Source: an uncultured Flavobacteriales bacterium
Lineage (GTDB): Bacteria > Bacteroidota > Bacteroidia > Flavobacteriales_G > Salibacteraceae
Direction of reading: 5' to 3'
DNA length: 64,000 nt
NCBI GenBank assembly: GCA_937121175.1
Contig: CAKZKD010000005.1
Span: 186,001-250,000 of the forward strand
Positions within the stretch are counted from its first letter, which is position 1. Each line of letters starts with the position of its first letter. The position numbers were made by a program, and so were the translations under genes. Below the pieces are notes generated by a model. It did not search any database. It was not told where the DNA came from and saw only the letters and a list, made by a program, of their open reading frames with translations. Shown in pieces: positions 9,174 through 18,567 of the stretch.

Positions 9174-10472
9174 ATGAAAGACACTCTCATTTTCTCTTTA
9201 CTCAAACAAGAAAAAAAACGCCAAAAAAGCGGGTTGGAATTAATTGCTTCAGAAAACTTTGTGTCTAAGCAAGTAATGAAAGCTATGGGCTCTGTAGCAA
9301 CCAATAAGTATGCAGAAGGTCTTCCCGGAAAAAGATATTATGGTGGCTGCGAAGTAGTGGACCAAATTGAAGATTTAGCTCGAGAACGTCTAAAAACCTT
9401 ATTCAATGCTGAGTGGTGTAACGTGCAGCCTCATTCTGGAGCACAGGCTAATGCTGCAGTGATGCTAGCGTGCTTAAAACCTGGTGACGCCATTCTTGGA
9501 TTTGACCTTTCTCACGGAGGACACCTAACTCATGGTTCTCCAGTAAATTTCTCTGGTAAAACTTACACTCCACATTTTTATGGGGTAGAAAAAGAAACCG
9601 GAATCATCGACATGGACAAAGTCGAAGCAAAAGCCAAAGAAGTAAAACCAAAAATGATTATTGCAGGTGCGTCAGCATACTCTCGAGATTGGGATTTTAA
9701 ACGCTTTAGAGAAATTGCCGACAGTGTGGGTGCAATTCTTCTAGCAGATATTTCTCATCCAGCAGGACTGATTGCAAAAGGTCTATTGAATGACCCAATT
9801 GAACATTGCCATGTGGTAACCTCTACAACCCACAAAACATTGCGAGGACCAAGAGGCGGAGTGATAATGGTAGGTAAAGATTTCGAAAACCCTTTTGGCA
9901 GCAAAACTCCCAAAGGGAAAACTCGCTTATTTTCTTCACTTTTAGATTCCGGTGTATTTCCAGGAACTCAAGGCGGCCCACTAGAACATGTTATTGCTTC
10001 TAAGGCTATTGCTTTTGGTGAAGCTCTTACAGACGATTATTTGCAATACACGCTGCAAGTCACTAAAAATGCCAAGGCGATGGCTAGTGAATTGGTAAAA
10101 AGAGATTACAACCTAATTTCAGGAGGAACTAGCAATCACTGTATGCTGATTGATGTAAGAAATAAAGACATAACTGGAAAAGATGCGGAAAATGCGTTGG
10201 TGAAAGCAGATATTACGGTGAACAAAAACATGGTTCCGTTTGATACGCAAAGCCCCTTTACCACCTCAGGAATTAGAATAGGAACATCTGCAATTACTTC
10301 TCGAGGATTAGACGAAAATGACATGGTTAAAGTAGTTGACTACATCGACAAAATCATTAAAAATCCTGAAGATGAAAATGCCCAACATGAAGTTAAAAGT
10401 GAAATTAACAATTGGATGAATAGTTACTCCCTTTTCCCTACTGTGGAGTATCCAAACACAGATATAGATTAA
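9174..10472 (+). CDS. glyA: Serine hydroxymethyltransferase
   Basis: PLP enzyme interconverting serine and glycine with tetrahydrofolate, the main source of one-carbon units in the cytosol. The 432-residue length is normal. Clear family sequences are [13 protein letters not shown] near the N-terminus, [17 protein letters not shown], the aldimine-forming lysine in [13 protein letters not shown], and [17 protein letters not shown]. The ATG at 9174 gives the usual N-terminus. It is followed 22 bp later by the fumarylacetoacetase gene on the same strand. Confidence 0.98.
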   Translation: MKDTLIFSLLKQEKKRQKSGLELIASENFVSKQVMKAMGSVATNKYAEGLPGKRYYGGCEVVDQIEDLARERLKTLFNAEWCNVQPHSGAQANAAVMLACLKPGDAILGFDLSHGGHLTHGSPVNFSGKTYTPHFYGVEKETGIIDMDKVEAKAKEVKPKMIIAGASAYSRDWDFKRFREIADSVGAILLADISHPAGLIAKGLLNDPIEHCHVVTSTTHKTLRGPRGGVIMVGKDFENPFGSKTPKGKTRLFSSLLDSGVFPGTQGGPLEHVIASKAIAFGEALTDDYLQYTLQVTKNAKAMASELVKRDYNLISGGTSNHCMLIDVRNKDITGKDAENALVKADITVNKNMVPFDTQSPFTTSGIRIGTSAITSRGLDENDMVKVVDYIDKIIKNPEDENAQHEVKSEINNWMNSYSLFPTVEYPNTDID

Positions 10473-10494
10473 GAATCAAACACGAAATAGAAAC

Positions 10495-11766
10495 ATGATT
10501 GAAGCAAATAACCCTTCGTTGAAAAGCTGGATTGAAGTCGAAGAAAACTCGGACTTTCCCATTCAGAATCTTCCTTTTGGAATCTACTCTACAAACAAAA
10601 AATCAAAAAGAATTGGCGTAGCAATCGGGAGTCAAATTTTAGATTTATACGAACTTGCAAATGCGGGCTTTCTTGAAGCTACTGGTGTGTCAGCTAACGT
10701 TTTTGAAAGCAACCACCTAAATCCATTTATGGAGCTTGGCAAAGAAAGTACACGCAAAGTCAGAAATCGAGTTTCTCAACTATTACGAGCAAGTAATACA
10801 GAAATCACTAGCGATTCAAGGCTTATGAAATCAGTGCTTGACAAACATTCGGAGGCAACAATGCATTTGCCTGTTCAAATCGGAGATTACACCGACTTCT
10901 ATTCTTCAAAAGAACATGCTACCAACGTTGGTACCATGTTCCGCGACCCTGACAATGCTTTATTGCCTAACTGGTTGCACATACCAGTAGGGTATCATGG
11001 AAGAGCTAGTTCAATTATTACAACGGAACAACCTATTCATCGTCCAAAGGGTCAACAAAAACCAAAAGATGACGAACCTCCAACATTTGGAGCGTGCAAA
11101 TTGCTCGATTTCGAATTAGAAATGGCATTTATAACCTACAACGGAAAAGAACTAGGTGATTCTATTGGAGTAAATGAAGCTGAAGAATATATGTTTGGGA
11201 TGTGCCTGTTCAACGACTGGAGCGCAAGAGACATTCAAAAGTGGGAATACGTTCCTCTCGGACCGTTTTTAGCTAAGAATTTCGCCTCTAGCATGTCTCC
11301 GTGGATTGTAACCATGGATGCATTGGAACCTTTTAGATGTGAAACTCCGAAACAAGACCCAAAACCATTCGAATACCTTCAATTTAGTGGTAAGAAAAGT
11401 TTTGACATCAAATTAGAAATGTACATTCAACCAGAAAATGGTGCAGAAAATTGTGTAACCAAAACCAATTACAAACACATGTACTGGAATCAGAGTCAAC
11501 AACTGGCGCATCATTCGGTAAATGGCTGCAACATCAAATGCGGAGATATGATGGGTTCCGGTACCATTTCTGGACCTACGCCAGATTCTTATGGTTCTAT
11601 GTTAGAATTATCGTGGAAAGGGACTAAACCTTTAAAACTAAGTGATGGTTCTGAAAGAAAATTCTTATTGGATGGTGATACCGTAATTGAACGCGGGTAT
11701 TGCCAAAACAATGACCTAAGAATTGGTTTTGGAGAAGTAAGAACAAAAATTCTTCCGGCTAAATAG
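10495..11766 (+). CDS. fahA: Fumarylacetoacetase
   Basis: Last enzyme of tyrosine degradation, splitting fumarylacetoacetate into fumarate and acetoacetate. The 423-residue protein has the N-terminal FAH domain up to about residue 120 and the catalytic domain after it, with DYTDFYSSKEHATNVGTMFR, VGYHGRASSI, FELEMAFI for metal binding and NDWSARDIQKWEYVPLGPF. Spacing to glyA (22 bp) and to the RelA/SpoT gene (15 bp) suggests co-transcription. No other tyrosine-degradation gene is in the window. Confidence 0.96.
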   Translation: MIEANNPSLKSWIEVEENSDFPIQNLPFGIYSTNKKSKRIGVAIGSQILDLYELANAGFLEATGVSANVFESNHLNPFMELGKESTRKVRNRVSQLLRASNTEITSDSRLMKSVLDKHSEATMHLPVQIGDYTDFYSSKEHATNVGTMFRDPDNALLPNWLHIPVGYHGRASSIITTEQPIHRPKGQQKPKDDEPPTFGACKLLDFELEMAFITYNGKELGDSIGVNEAEEYMFGMCLFNDWSARDIQKWEYVPLGPFLAKNFASSMSPWIVTMDALEPFRCETPKQDPKPFEYLQFSGKKSFDIKLEMYIQPENGAENCVTKTNYKHMYWNQSQQLAHHSVNGCNIKCGDMMGSGTISGPTPDSYGSMLELSWKGTKPLKLSDGSERKFLLDGDTVIERGYCQNNDLRIGFGEVRTKILPAK

Positions 11767-11781
11767 CATTGGAACGGACAA

Positions 11782-13989
11782 ATGGATTGGTCAGACAACG
11801 ACTATTTAGATGAATTACAGCGGAAAGAAAAAACCGCTATTCTGCGGGAATATCGCAAACTTCTGAAATCTTTAATGTATGAGATTACCGAGGACGATAC
11901 CGAGGAAATACGAAAAGGATTTGAGGTAGCCCTTGAGGCCCATCGCGGCGTACGGAGAAAATCTGGAGAGCTATATATTTTCCATCCATTGGCTGTTGCA
12001 CGAATTGCCAAGGAAGATATTGGCGTTGATGTTATTGGAATAGTTTGCGCTCTATTGCACGACGTGGTGGAAGATTCCAATATGACCATCCAGGATATGG
12101 AAGACCTGTTTGGAAAAAAGGTGGCCACCATTATTGATGGCCTTACCAAAATTTCTGAAATCTTTGACCAAAACACCAACCTTCAAGCTGAGAATTTCAA
12201 GAAGTTAATTCTCACCCTTTCTCAAGACGTAAGGGTTATTCTGATAAAACTTGCCGACCGATTGCACAACATGCGAACACTTGGTTCAATGCGTGAAGAT
12301 AAATCCAGGAAAATCGCTTCCGAAACCATGTTTTTGTACGCTCCACTTGCCCACCGACTTGGATTGTACCATATTAAATCCGAAATGGAGGATTTAAGTC
12401 TTAAATACCTAGAACCAACGATTTTCAATGAAATTAAAGAGAAATTACAAAAATCAAAAGCAGTAAGAACTCGATTTCTAAATCAATTCTCTTTGCCTAT
12501 AGAGCGTGGTCTAAAAAAAGCTGGACTGAAGTATGAAATAGTTGGACGAACCAAGTCCATCTACTCCATTTTTCAGAAAATGCGAAAACAAAACATTCCT
12601 TTTGAGGAAGTATATGATATTCTTGCTGTTCGCATTGTCATTGACTCTAATCCAGATAATGAAAAGGCTGATATTTGGAAAACCTATTCAATTGTAACCG
12701 ACTTCTATCGGCCTAACCCAGACCGACTCAGAGATTGGATTTCTACTCCTAAGGCCAACGGTTATGAAAGTTTACATATTACCGTAATGTCGCCAAGTGG
12801 AAAATGGGTAGAAGTACAAATTAGAAGCGATAGAATGAACGACATTTCTGAAAACGGCTACGCAGCGCATTGGAAATATAAGGGTCAGGAAGAAGAACAT
12901 GTTGTTGACCAATGGATTACAAAAATTCGAGAGTCCATTGAAAACCAAGAAACTCATTCTGAAGATTTTTTGAATGATTTCAGACTCAATCTATTTGAAA
13001 AAGAAATCATTGTTTTTTCTCCTCGAGGTGATGCTATAACCTTACCGGCAAGTAGCACTCCAATAGACTTTGCGTACGAAATCCACAGTGATGTTGGAAA
13101 CACATGTATTGGAGCAAAAGTGAACAACAAATTGGTTCCTTTAAGTGAATCGTTAAGTACAGGTGATCAGATTGAAGTTATTACAACCCGAAAAGGACAT
13201 CCTTCTGAGGATTGGCTCAAATTTGTAAAAACCGCCAAAGCAAAATCTAAGATTAAAGCATTTCTGAAAAGTAAAAAAAAGAAGCTATCAGGGCTTGGAC
13301 AGACCATTCTAAAAAAAGACCTACGAGAATTAGGAATTAAACCTGTAAAGGAGAATATGTACAAGGTGGCGTACTTCTATAATTTGCCAAACCTCGAAGA
13401 ACTATTTTACCAGGTAAAAAGCAACCGATTAAACCTCAAAAAACTAGAAAAACTCAAAGTTGAGAAAGGGCTTATCCGCAATAATTTCTCAAAAAAGAAA
13501 AACACCATTGTTACAAATATTGGTGGCAAAGCCGAATTCAACAATCCGGGAGAGTCCGAATCGGCGGTTGAATATAAGCTTGCGCATTGCTGCAACCCCA
13601 TTCCAGGTGAAAAGGTATTTGGTTTTATTGGTGAAACCAACGAAATAGAAATTCACAGAGTAACCTGCCCAAATGCTGTTGAAATACAAAGTCACAAACA
13701 CTTTAGAGTAATTGAAGCTAAATGGACCAATCAACAGGCACTAGCTTTCATGTCAGGTATTGCAATAACAGGAATAGATTCGAAAGGAATGGTGAACGAA
13801 ATTACAATGAAAATCAGCCAGAACTTGAACATTAATATGCGAGCCATTCACTTTGAATCATTGGACGGTTATTTTGAAGGGAAAATATCTGCATATGTAA
13901 CTGATATTGACCATCTTAATGATTTAATTGAAGAAATTAGAAAGGTGAACGGTGTACATAAAGTAATACGTGAAGATGTACTTTCATAA
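11782..13989 (+). CDS. rsh: Bifunctional (p)ppGpp synthetase/hydrolase, RelA/SpoT family
   Basis: Makes and degrades the stringent-response alarmone. The 735-residue protein has an N-terminal HD hydrolase domain with His53, HPLAVARIA and the metal-binding HDVVED (His93-Asp94), so hydrolase activity should be kept. The synthetase domain follows, with GRTKSIYSIFQKM, YDILAVRIV and TPKANGYESLHITV, then a TGS domain beginning near IIVFSPRGDAITLPA and a C-terminal ACT domain ending VHKVIREDVLS. The intact HD site and regulatory C-half match the long bifunctional Rel/SpoT type rather than RelA. It follows fahA at 15 bp. Confidence 0.96.
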   Translation: MDWSDNDYLDELQRKEKTAILREYRKLLKSLMYEITEDDTEEIRKGFEVALEAHRGVRRKSGELYIFHPLAVARIAKEDIGVDVIGIVCALLHDVVEDSNMTIQDMEDLFGKKVATIIDGLTKISEIFDQNTNLQAENFKKLILTLSQDVRVILIKLADRLHNMRTLGSMREDKSRKIASETMFLYAPLAHRLGLYHIKSEMEDLSLKYLEPTIFNEIKEKLQKSKAVRTRFLNQFSLPIERGLKKAGLKYEIVGRTKSIYSIFQKMRKQNIPFEEVYDILAVRIVIDSNPDNEKADIWKTYSIVTDFYRPNPDRLRDWISTPKANGYESLHITVMSPSGKWVEVQIRSDRMNDISENGYAAHWKYKGQEEEHVVDQWITKIRESIENQETHSEDFLNDFRLNLFEKEIIVFSPRGDAITLPASSTPIDFAYEIHSDVGNTCIGAKVNNKLVPLSESLSTGDQIEVITTRKGHPSEDWLKFVKTAKAKSKIKAFLKSKKKKLSGLGQTILKKDLRELGIKPVKENMYKVAYFYNLPNLEELFYQVKSNRLNLKKLEKLKVEKGLIRNNFSKKKNTIVTNIGGKAEFNNPGESESAVEYKLAHCCNPIPGEKVFGFIGETNEIEIHRVTCPNAVEIQSHKHFRVIEAKWTNQQALAFMSGIAITGIDSKGMVNEITMKISQNLNINMRAIHFESLDGYFEGKISAYVTDIDHLNDLIEEIRKVNGVHKVIREDVLS

Positions 13990-14073
13990 CCTGTTCAAAA
14001 AACGGTTTTAGCGCACCTCTCCTACCCTTCTTAGGCAGCAAAATATTGTACTTTTACAGCTTAATAAACGGCA

Positions 14074-14523
14074 ATGACACAGGCTGAAATAGCTGAAGAA
14101 GTACACAACATTTTCGCTGCATTCTTAAAGCAAAATGGTCATCGGAAAACTCCAGAGCGATTCGCAATCCTTGAAGAGATTTATTCTACCGAAGAGCATT
14201 TCGATGTTGAGTCTTTGTACATTTCTATGAAAAACAAAAAGTATCGCGTAAGCCGCGCCACCTTATACAACACCATAGACTTACTGCTTGCATGTAATTT
14301 GATAAGAAAACACCAATTTGGTCAAAACATGTCTCAATATGAAAAAGCACATGGATACAAGCAACACGACCATATTGTGTGCACGGTTTGCGGGAAAGTA
14401 ATTGAATTTTGCGATCCACGAATTCAACAAATAAAATCAACCCTAGAATCCCAGCTAGATGTGAAAATTTTGCATCATTCGCTCAATTTTTATGCGAAAT
14501 GCAATGATAACTGTAGTAAATAA
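14074..14523 (+). CDS. Fur-family metal-dependent transcriptional regulator
   Basis: A 149-residue Fur superfamily repressor. It has the winged-helix part ([14 protein letters not shown], then [16 protein letters not shown]) and the C-terminal metal/dimer part with [15 protein letters not shown], giving the first CxxC of the structural zinc site, and KCNDNCSK giving the second. The HDH run is typical of Fur. The spacing of the metal site alone does not tell Fur from Zur or PerR. It lies 24 bp upstream of purA, in the same direction. Confidence 0.9.
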   Translation: MTQAEIAEEVHNIFAAFLKQNGHRKTPERFAILEEIYSTEEHFDVESLYISMKNKKYRVSRATLYNTIDLLLACNLIRKHQFGQNMSQYEKAHGYKQHDHIVCTVCGKVIEFCDPRIQQIKSTLESQLDVKILHHSLNFYAKCNDNCSK

Positions 14524-14547
14524 CCCAATAAAGTAGCTTTGAATAAG

Positions 14548-15831
14548 ATGAAAGTAGATGTATTGCTTGGTTTGCAATGGGGTGATGAAGGCAAAGGAAA
14601 AATTGTTGACGTTCTTACTCCTAAGTATGACGTAATCGCCCGATTTCAAGGAGGTCCAAACGCTGGACACACTTTAGAATTTGAAGGCATTAAGCACGTT
14701 TTACACACTATTCCTTCCGGTATTTTTAGAGATGAAACTCAGAATGTTATTGGCAACGGTGTAGTTATCGATCCGGTAATTCTTAAAAAAGAATTGGATG
14801 CCTTAATTCCATTTGGGGTCAAGGTTAATGAGGTTCTTAAGGTATCGAGAAAAGCGCATTTAATTTTACCTACTCACAAGTTGTTGGATGCTGCTTCTGA
14901 AAAAGCAAAAGGTAAAAACAAAATTGGCTCTACGCTTAAAGGAATTGGCCCTACTTACATGGACAAAACTGGTCGTAACGGCCTTCGGGTTGGCGATATA
15001 GAAGCAGCAAATTTCGAAGAGCGTTACAACAGACTAAAAGAAAAGCATCTACAATTATTAGGAAATCTAAATTTTGAACCTACCGAATTAGAAGGTTTAG
15101 AAAAAGAATGGATGAGCGCAATTGAAGAAATGCGAAATCTTGTTCTTATTGATAGTGAGCATTACATAAATGCCTGTGTTAAAAACGGTCAGGCTGTGTT
15201 AGCCGAAGGTGCGCAAGGTTCCTTATTGGATATTGATTTTGGCTCGTACCCCTTCGTTACTAGTTCAAACACCATTTGTGCTGGAGCGTGCACCGGACTT
15301 GGTATTGCCCCCAATAAAATACAAGACGTTTATGGGATTTTCAAAGCGTATTGTACCCGTGTTGGCTCAGGACCATTCCCTACTGAGTTGCACGATGAAG
15401 TTGGCGAAAAAATAAGAGCTGCGGGACACGAATTTGGAGCGACAACTGGAAGACCTAGACGATGTGGTTGGGTAGATTTACCTGCGCTTAAGTATGCCAT
15501 TATGTTGAATGGAGTTACCAAACTCATAATGACTAAAGCAGATGTTTTAAGTGGCTTCGACTCCATTGAAGTTTGCACACATTACAACTATCGAGGAGAA
15601 AAAATTGATTATTTACCGTACGGAGTTGAGGAGGGAGAATTAGAGCCTGTTTACGCTACAATTCCGGGTTGGAGCGAAGATTTAACTGGACTACAATCCA
15701 CAGACGAACTTCCTAAAACACTCAACAATTATGTAGAATACTTGGAGCGTGAATTAGAAACTCCTATTGCTATTGTATCTGTGGGACCAGACCGTTCTCA
15801 AACCTTAATCAGAGAATCTGTTGGGGTGTAA
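14548..15831 (+). CDS. purA: Adenylosuccinate synthetase
   Basis: Converts IMP, aspartate and GTP to adenylosuccinate, the first committed step to AMP. The 427-residue protein carries the GTP loop LGLQWGDEGKGKIVD, GGPNAGHT, and TTGRPRRCGWVDL. The ATG at 14548 gives the family start MKVDVLLGLQWGDEG; a TTG three codons upstream is less likely. Its last 11 bases overlap the TTG start assigned to the OstA-like gene. A terminator-like hairpin lies just after the stop. Confidence 0.97.
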   Translation: MKVDVLLGLQWGDEGKGKIVDVLTPKYDVIARFQGGPNAGHTLEFEGIKHVLHTIPSGIFRDETQNVIGNGVVIDPVILKKELDALIPFGVKVNEVLKVSRKAHLILPTHKLLDAASEKAKGKNKIGSTLKGIGPTYMDKTGRNGLRVGDIEAANFEERYNRLKEKHLQLLGNLNFEPTELEGLEKEWMSAIEEMRNLVLIDSEHYINACVKNGQAVLAEGAQGSLLDIDFGSYPFVTSSNTICAGACTGLGIAPNKIQDVYGIFKAYCTRVGSGPFPTELHDEVGEKIRAAGHEFGATTGRPRRCGWVDLPALKYAIMLNGVTKLIMTKADVLSGFDSIEVCTHYNYRGEKIDYLPYGVEEGELEPVYATIPGWSEDLTGLQSTDELPKTLNNYVEYLERELETPIAIVSVGPDRSQTLIRESVGV

Positions 15832-17440
15832 TTTTCAAAATATTTATCGCATAAAAGCCTTCAGAAAAAACCTTTGGAGGCTTTTTGCATTATTGATAAT
15901 TATTGGTGGTGTTACAACCGCATTCGCCCAAAAAGAGAAAAAAGAAAAACGAAAAAAGTCCAAAATTGAAATATTACACGCCAACGATTTGTTCTTTGAT
16001 GAAGAAAATGGCGTGAAAGCGAAACGACTAATTGGTGACGTAAAAATTAAATACGATAAAACCATCATGACTTGCGATTCGGCATTTGTGTATAATAGCA
16101 CAAACTCCATGAAAGCCTACGGTCGTGTCCATATTACTGATAAGGAAGGTATGGAACTTTTTGGAGATTCTCTGAAGTACGATGGGGAGCGAAAACTGAC
16201 CGAAGTAAGAGGAAGAGTGCGGGTATTGACAGACGACATGGAATTACACACTCGCTATTTAGATTACGATAGGCAAAACGATTATGGCTATTACTGGAAT
16301 GGCGGTATCATTTACCTAAACGAAAAAAAAGATACGCTCACCAGTCAAATCGGCCATTTCTACAATGCCATAAATGAAATCCATTTTAAAGACTCTGTTC
16401 GTTTGAGGTCGAAAGAATATCGAATAGAATCGGACACCATGAACCACAATACCAGAACAGAACGTACACTGTTTTTTGGCCCAACAACAATTACAAGCGA
16501 TGCCAACTTTATATACACCGAAAAAGGCTGGACTAACAATAAAACAGGTGAATCGGAATTTACCACCAACAGCTTTATCTTAACCGATGACCAACAAATA
16601 TGGGGAGATAGCATTCTGTATAATCAAAAAACAGAACTAGCCGAGATGTTTTGTAATGTAACTATGCTAGACACCGTGAATGAATTTATAGTACAGGGTG
16701 ATTACGTTCTGCATAACCAAGAAGACAGCACAACCCTAATAGTTGGAATGCCGCTAATGACTCAAATATTTGATGAGGACAGTTTGTTTTTACATGCCGA
16801 CACCTTGTTTTCTGAATTTGATTCAACTCGACAATTCCGAAGAATTAAAGCATACCGAAAAGCGAAATTTTACAAATCGGACATGCAAGGAAAATGCGAT
16901 TCTCTTGTGTTTAGAGATGAAGACTCAAGTATTGTACTCTTCTACGACCCAATACTTTGGTCGGATGCTAACCAAATAACAGCAGATTTTATTCAAATTT
17001 TTAGAACTAACGGAAGATTAGACCGAATGGTGATGAACGACAACGGCTTCATTAATTCACTGGAAGACAGTACGGTACAAAACATAATGTACAACCAAAT
17101 AAAAGGCGATAGTATGGTTGGAGTGTTTGATACCAATGCTCTGCGCAAAGTCTTTGTCCGACATTCTGGTATTGCTATATATTGGGCTAAGGAAGATACA
17201 TCGGGCTATATTGGCATGAATAAAGCAAATGCAGAATTTATGACCATTTTGCTTGATAGTAATGAGGTAGAAGAAATAATACTAAGCCAAAATCCTACGG
17301 CTACGCTGTACCCTATCAAAGACATTACGCCTAGAATGATGTATTTAAAAAACTTTGAATGGAGAGGTGACGAACGGCCGGCAAAAAAAGAAGATGTTTA
17401 CAATTGGAAGGAAAAGGAGGCTATCAAAGAAGGAGATTAA
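15821..17440 (+). CDS. OstA-like LPS transport protein (LptA/LptD N-domain type)
   Basis: Bacteroidota OstA-like protein with several beta-strand repeats of the LptA/organic solvent tolerance kind (KRLIGDVKIKYDKTIMTCDSA, MKAYGRVHITDKEG). It probably acts in the periplasm in LPS transport to the outer membrane. The N-terminus has a signal peptide, RKNLWRLFALLIIIGG ending TTAFAQ. The TTG at 15821 is the only canonical start that keeps the basic part of the signal; it overlaps purA by 11 bp. At 539 residues it is longer than E. coli LptA (about 185) and lacks the LptD barrel. The C-terminal part beyond about residue 300 is of unknown role. Confidence 0.82.
   Translation: MGCNFQNIYRIKAFRKNLWRLFALLIIIGGVTTAFAQKEKKEKRKKSKIEILHANDLFFDEENGVKAKRLIGDVKIKYDKTIMTCDSAFVYNSTNSMKAYGRVHITDKEGMELFGDSLKYDGERKLTEVRGRVRVLTDDMELHTRYLDYDRQNDYGYYWNGGIIYLNEKKDTLTSQIGHFYNAINEIHFKDSVRLRSKEYRIESDTMNHNTRTERTLFFGPTTITSDANFIYTEKGWTNNKTGESEFTTNSFILTDDQQIWGDSILYNQKTELAEMFCNVTMLDTVNEFIVQGDYVLHNQEDSTTLIVGMPLMTQIFDEDSLFLHADTLFSEFDSTRQFRRIKAYRKAKFYKSDMQGKCDSLVFRDEDSSIVLFYDPILWSDANQITADFIQIFRTNGRLDRMVMNDNGFINSLEDSTVQNIMYNQIKGDSMVGVFDTNALRKVFVRHSGIAIYWAKEDTSGYIGMNKANAEFMTILLDSNEVEEIILSQNPTATLYPIKDITPRMMYLKNFEWRGDERPAKKEDVYNWKEKEAIKEGD
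15853..15886 (+). terminator. Terminator-like hairpin inside the 5' end of the OstA-like gene
   Basis: AAAAGCCTTC at 15853-15862 pairs with GGAGGCTTTT at 15876-15885 over ten positions with one G-T pair, and a T follows. This is the form of a rho-independent terminator for purA, 21 bp after its stop, but it lies inside the signal-peptide codons of the next gene. Only one T remains after the stem, so it may attenuate rather than stop transcription. Confidence 0.45.
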
Positions 17441-17462
17441 CTTGATAACACGCCTCCTTTTC
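17411..17462. terminator. Bidirectional terminator between OstA-like gene and 42-codon gene
   Basis: GAAAAGGAGGC at 17411-17421 pairs perfectly with GCCTCCTTTTC at 17452-17462, and the inner TATCAA (17422-17427) pairs with TTGATA (17442-17447), leaving a small ACAC bulge. T-rich DNA follows on both strands. The stop of the OstA-like gene is in the loop, and the minus-strand 42-codon frame stops at the base next to the right arm. Confidence 0.75.
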
Positions 17463-17591
17463 TTATCCTACCAATTTAGCATCAGGGTAACGTTTAATCC
17501 AGAGTAAGGCTTTTGCCTTCGACCGAACAATAATAGTTGTGGTCTCATTTAACCATACTCGGAAAATTTTTTTATGTTTTTGATTGTTCAT
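17463..17591 (-). CDS. Small basic protein, 42 residues, unrecognised
   Basis: An open frame from ATG 17591 to TAA 17465-17463 encodes a 42-residue basic peptide beginning MNNQKHKKIFRVWLNETTT and ending KRYPDAKLVG. It has no cysteine, no membrane segment and no signal peptide. An in-frame TAA lies 4 codons upstream of the ATG, so it is not the tail of a longer gene. Reasons to think it is real are its even, protein-like composition with alternating hydrophobic positions (VWLNETTTIIV looks like beta strands) and a strong bidirectional hairpin exactly at its 3' end, shared with the convergent OstA-like gene. I know no family for it. Confidence 0.5.
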   Translation of the reverse strand: MNNQKHKKIFRVWLNETTTIIVRSKAKALLWIKRYPDAKLVG

Positions 17592-17737
17592 CTGGTGGTA
17601 TTACAATCTGAAAATCTGAGGGTTGGGAAACAACCTTCTAACCGTATTAACAATTGGTAAAAGGTCGTTTTTGGTTCACGAAAGGATATTGAACATATCT
17701 CAATGATAATGGTCATAAATGCAATACGAATTACAGC

Positions 17738-17745
17738 TATTTTTG
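17738..17745 (+). promoter_or_regulatory. Candidate -7 box (TATTTTTG) of desaturase gene
   Basis: TATTTTTG matches the Bacteroidota -7 consensus TAnnTTTG, 25 bp before the desaturase ATG. No TTG is seen at the expected -33 distance. The stretch 17592-17737 between this and the small minus-strand gene shows nothing else I can support. Confidence 0.4.
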
Positions 17746-17770
17746 CAATTCGAAAAACACAGATAATTTC

Positions 17771-18547
17771 ATGATATATATAGTAACATTTTTCGTTGTT
17801 CACTGGTACGGGTCACTACTTTTCCAATCTATGTTCCACCATAGATATGCAGCGCACGCTCAATACGAATTATCTCCATTCATGGAGAAAGTTTTCTTTG
17901 TTTTATCCTGGATTTTTATGGGGTCTAATTACTTAAGCCCTTATGGATATGGAGTAATGCATAGAATGCATCACGCTTGGCCTGACACGGAAAAGGACCC
18001 ACACTCACCGCAGTACGACAAAAACGTATTTGCTATGATGTGGCGCACTAAAAGCATCTATTCTAGCTTATCAAACAAAAAGACAGAGGTAGAAGAACGT
18101 TTTACTAAAGGTGTTCCAGAATGGTGGGCCTTTGACAACTTTGGAAGAAGTTGGCCGTCTAGAATATTGTGGGGAGCCATTTACGTGGGTTTTTACTACT
18201 ATTTTGTACCAAGTGACATGCTGTGGCTGTGGGCTTTACTACCAATTCAATTTTTGATGTCTCCAGTTCATGGAGCTATTATTAATTGGGGAGCTCATGT
18301 TTGGGGTTATACTAACTTTAAAGTTAGTGACACCTCTAAAAATTTATTGCCATTTGACTTTTTAATGTGGGGCGAAAGCTATCACAACAATCACCACAAA
18401 TTAGGCGGAAGTGCAAATTTTGGTGGACAGAGATGGCACGAGATTGACCCAATGTATTTAGTGATGCTGGGATTACACAAAGTTGGTATTATTAAGCTTA
18501 AAAAGGTTGACCCAATTTTAAAATACCGGAACAAGCAGGCTGCCTAA
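17771..18547 (+). CDS. Acyl-CoA (fatty acid) desaturase
   Basis: Membrane di-iron desaturase of 258 residues that would introduce a double bond into acyl chains, adjusting membrane fluidity. The three histidine clusters are present: HHRYAAH near residue 24, HRMHHAWPDTEKDPHSP in the middle and HNNHHKLGG near the C-terminus, with membrane segments between. The protein is shorter than the 300 or more residues of many delta-9 desaturases but complete for the compact bacterial type. The ATG at 17771 opens directly into the first membrane segment. It converges on the YceI gene. Confidence 0.92.
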   Translation: MIYIVTFFVVHWYGSLLFQSMFHHRYAAHAQYELSPFMEKVFFVLSWIFMGSNYLSPYGYGVMHRMHHAWPDTEKDPHSPQYDKNVFAMMWRTKSIYSSLSNKKTEVEERFTKGVPEWWAFDNFGRSWPSRILWGAIYVGFYYYFVPSDMLWLWALLPIQFLMSPVHGAIINWGAHVWGYTNFKVSDTSKNLLPFDFLMWGESYHNNHHKLGGSANFGGQRWHEIDPMYLVMLGLHKVGIIKLKKVDPILKYRNKQAA

Positions 18548-18567
18548 ACTATTTTACCTTAGGCAGC
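18539..18567. terminator. Hairpin spanning the convergent stops of desaturase and YceI genes
   Basis: GCTGCCTAA (18539-18547) and TTAGGCAGC (18559-18567) form a perfect 9-bp stem with an 11-base loop. Both arms are coding: the left contains the desaturase stop and the right the end of the YceI gene. No long T tract follows, so termination strength is uncertain. Confidence 0.5.

Noticed and set aside
17588-17803. Minus-strand frame of 71 codons before and into the desaturase gene
   Set aside because: It overlaps the desaturase start, has unbalanced composition, and no terminator or start context.
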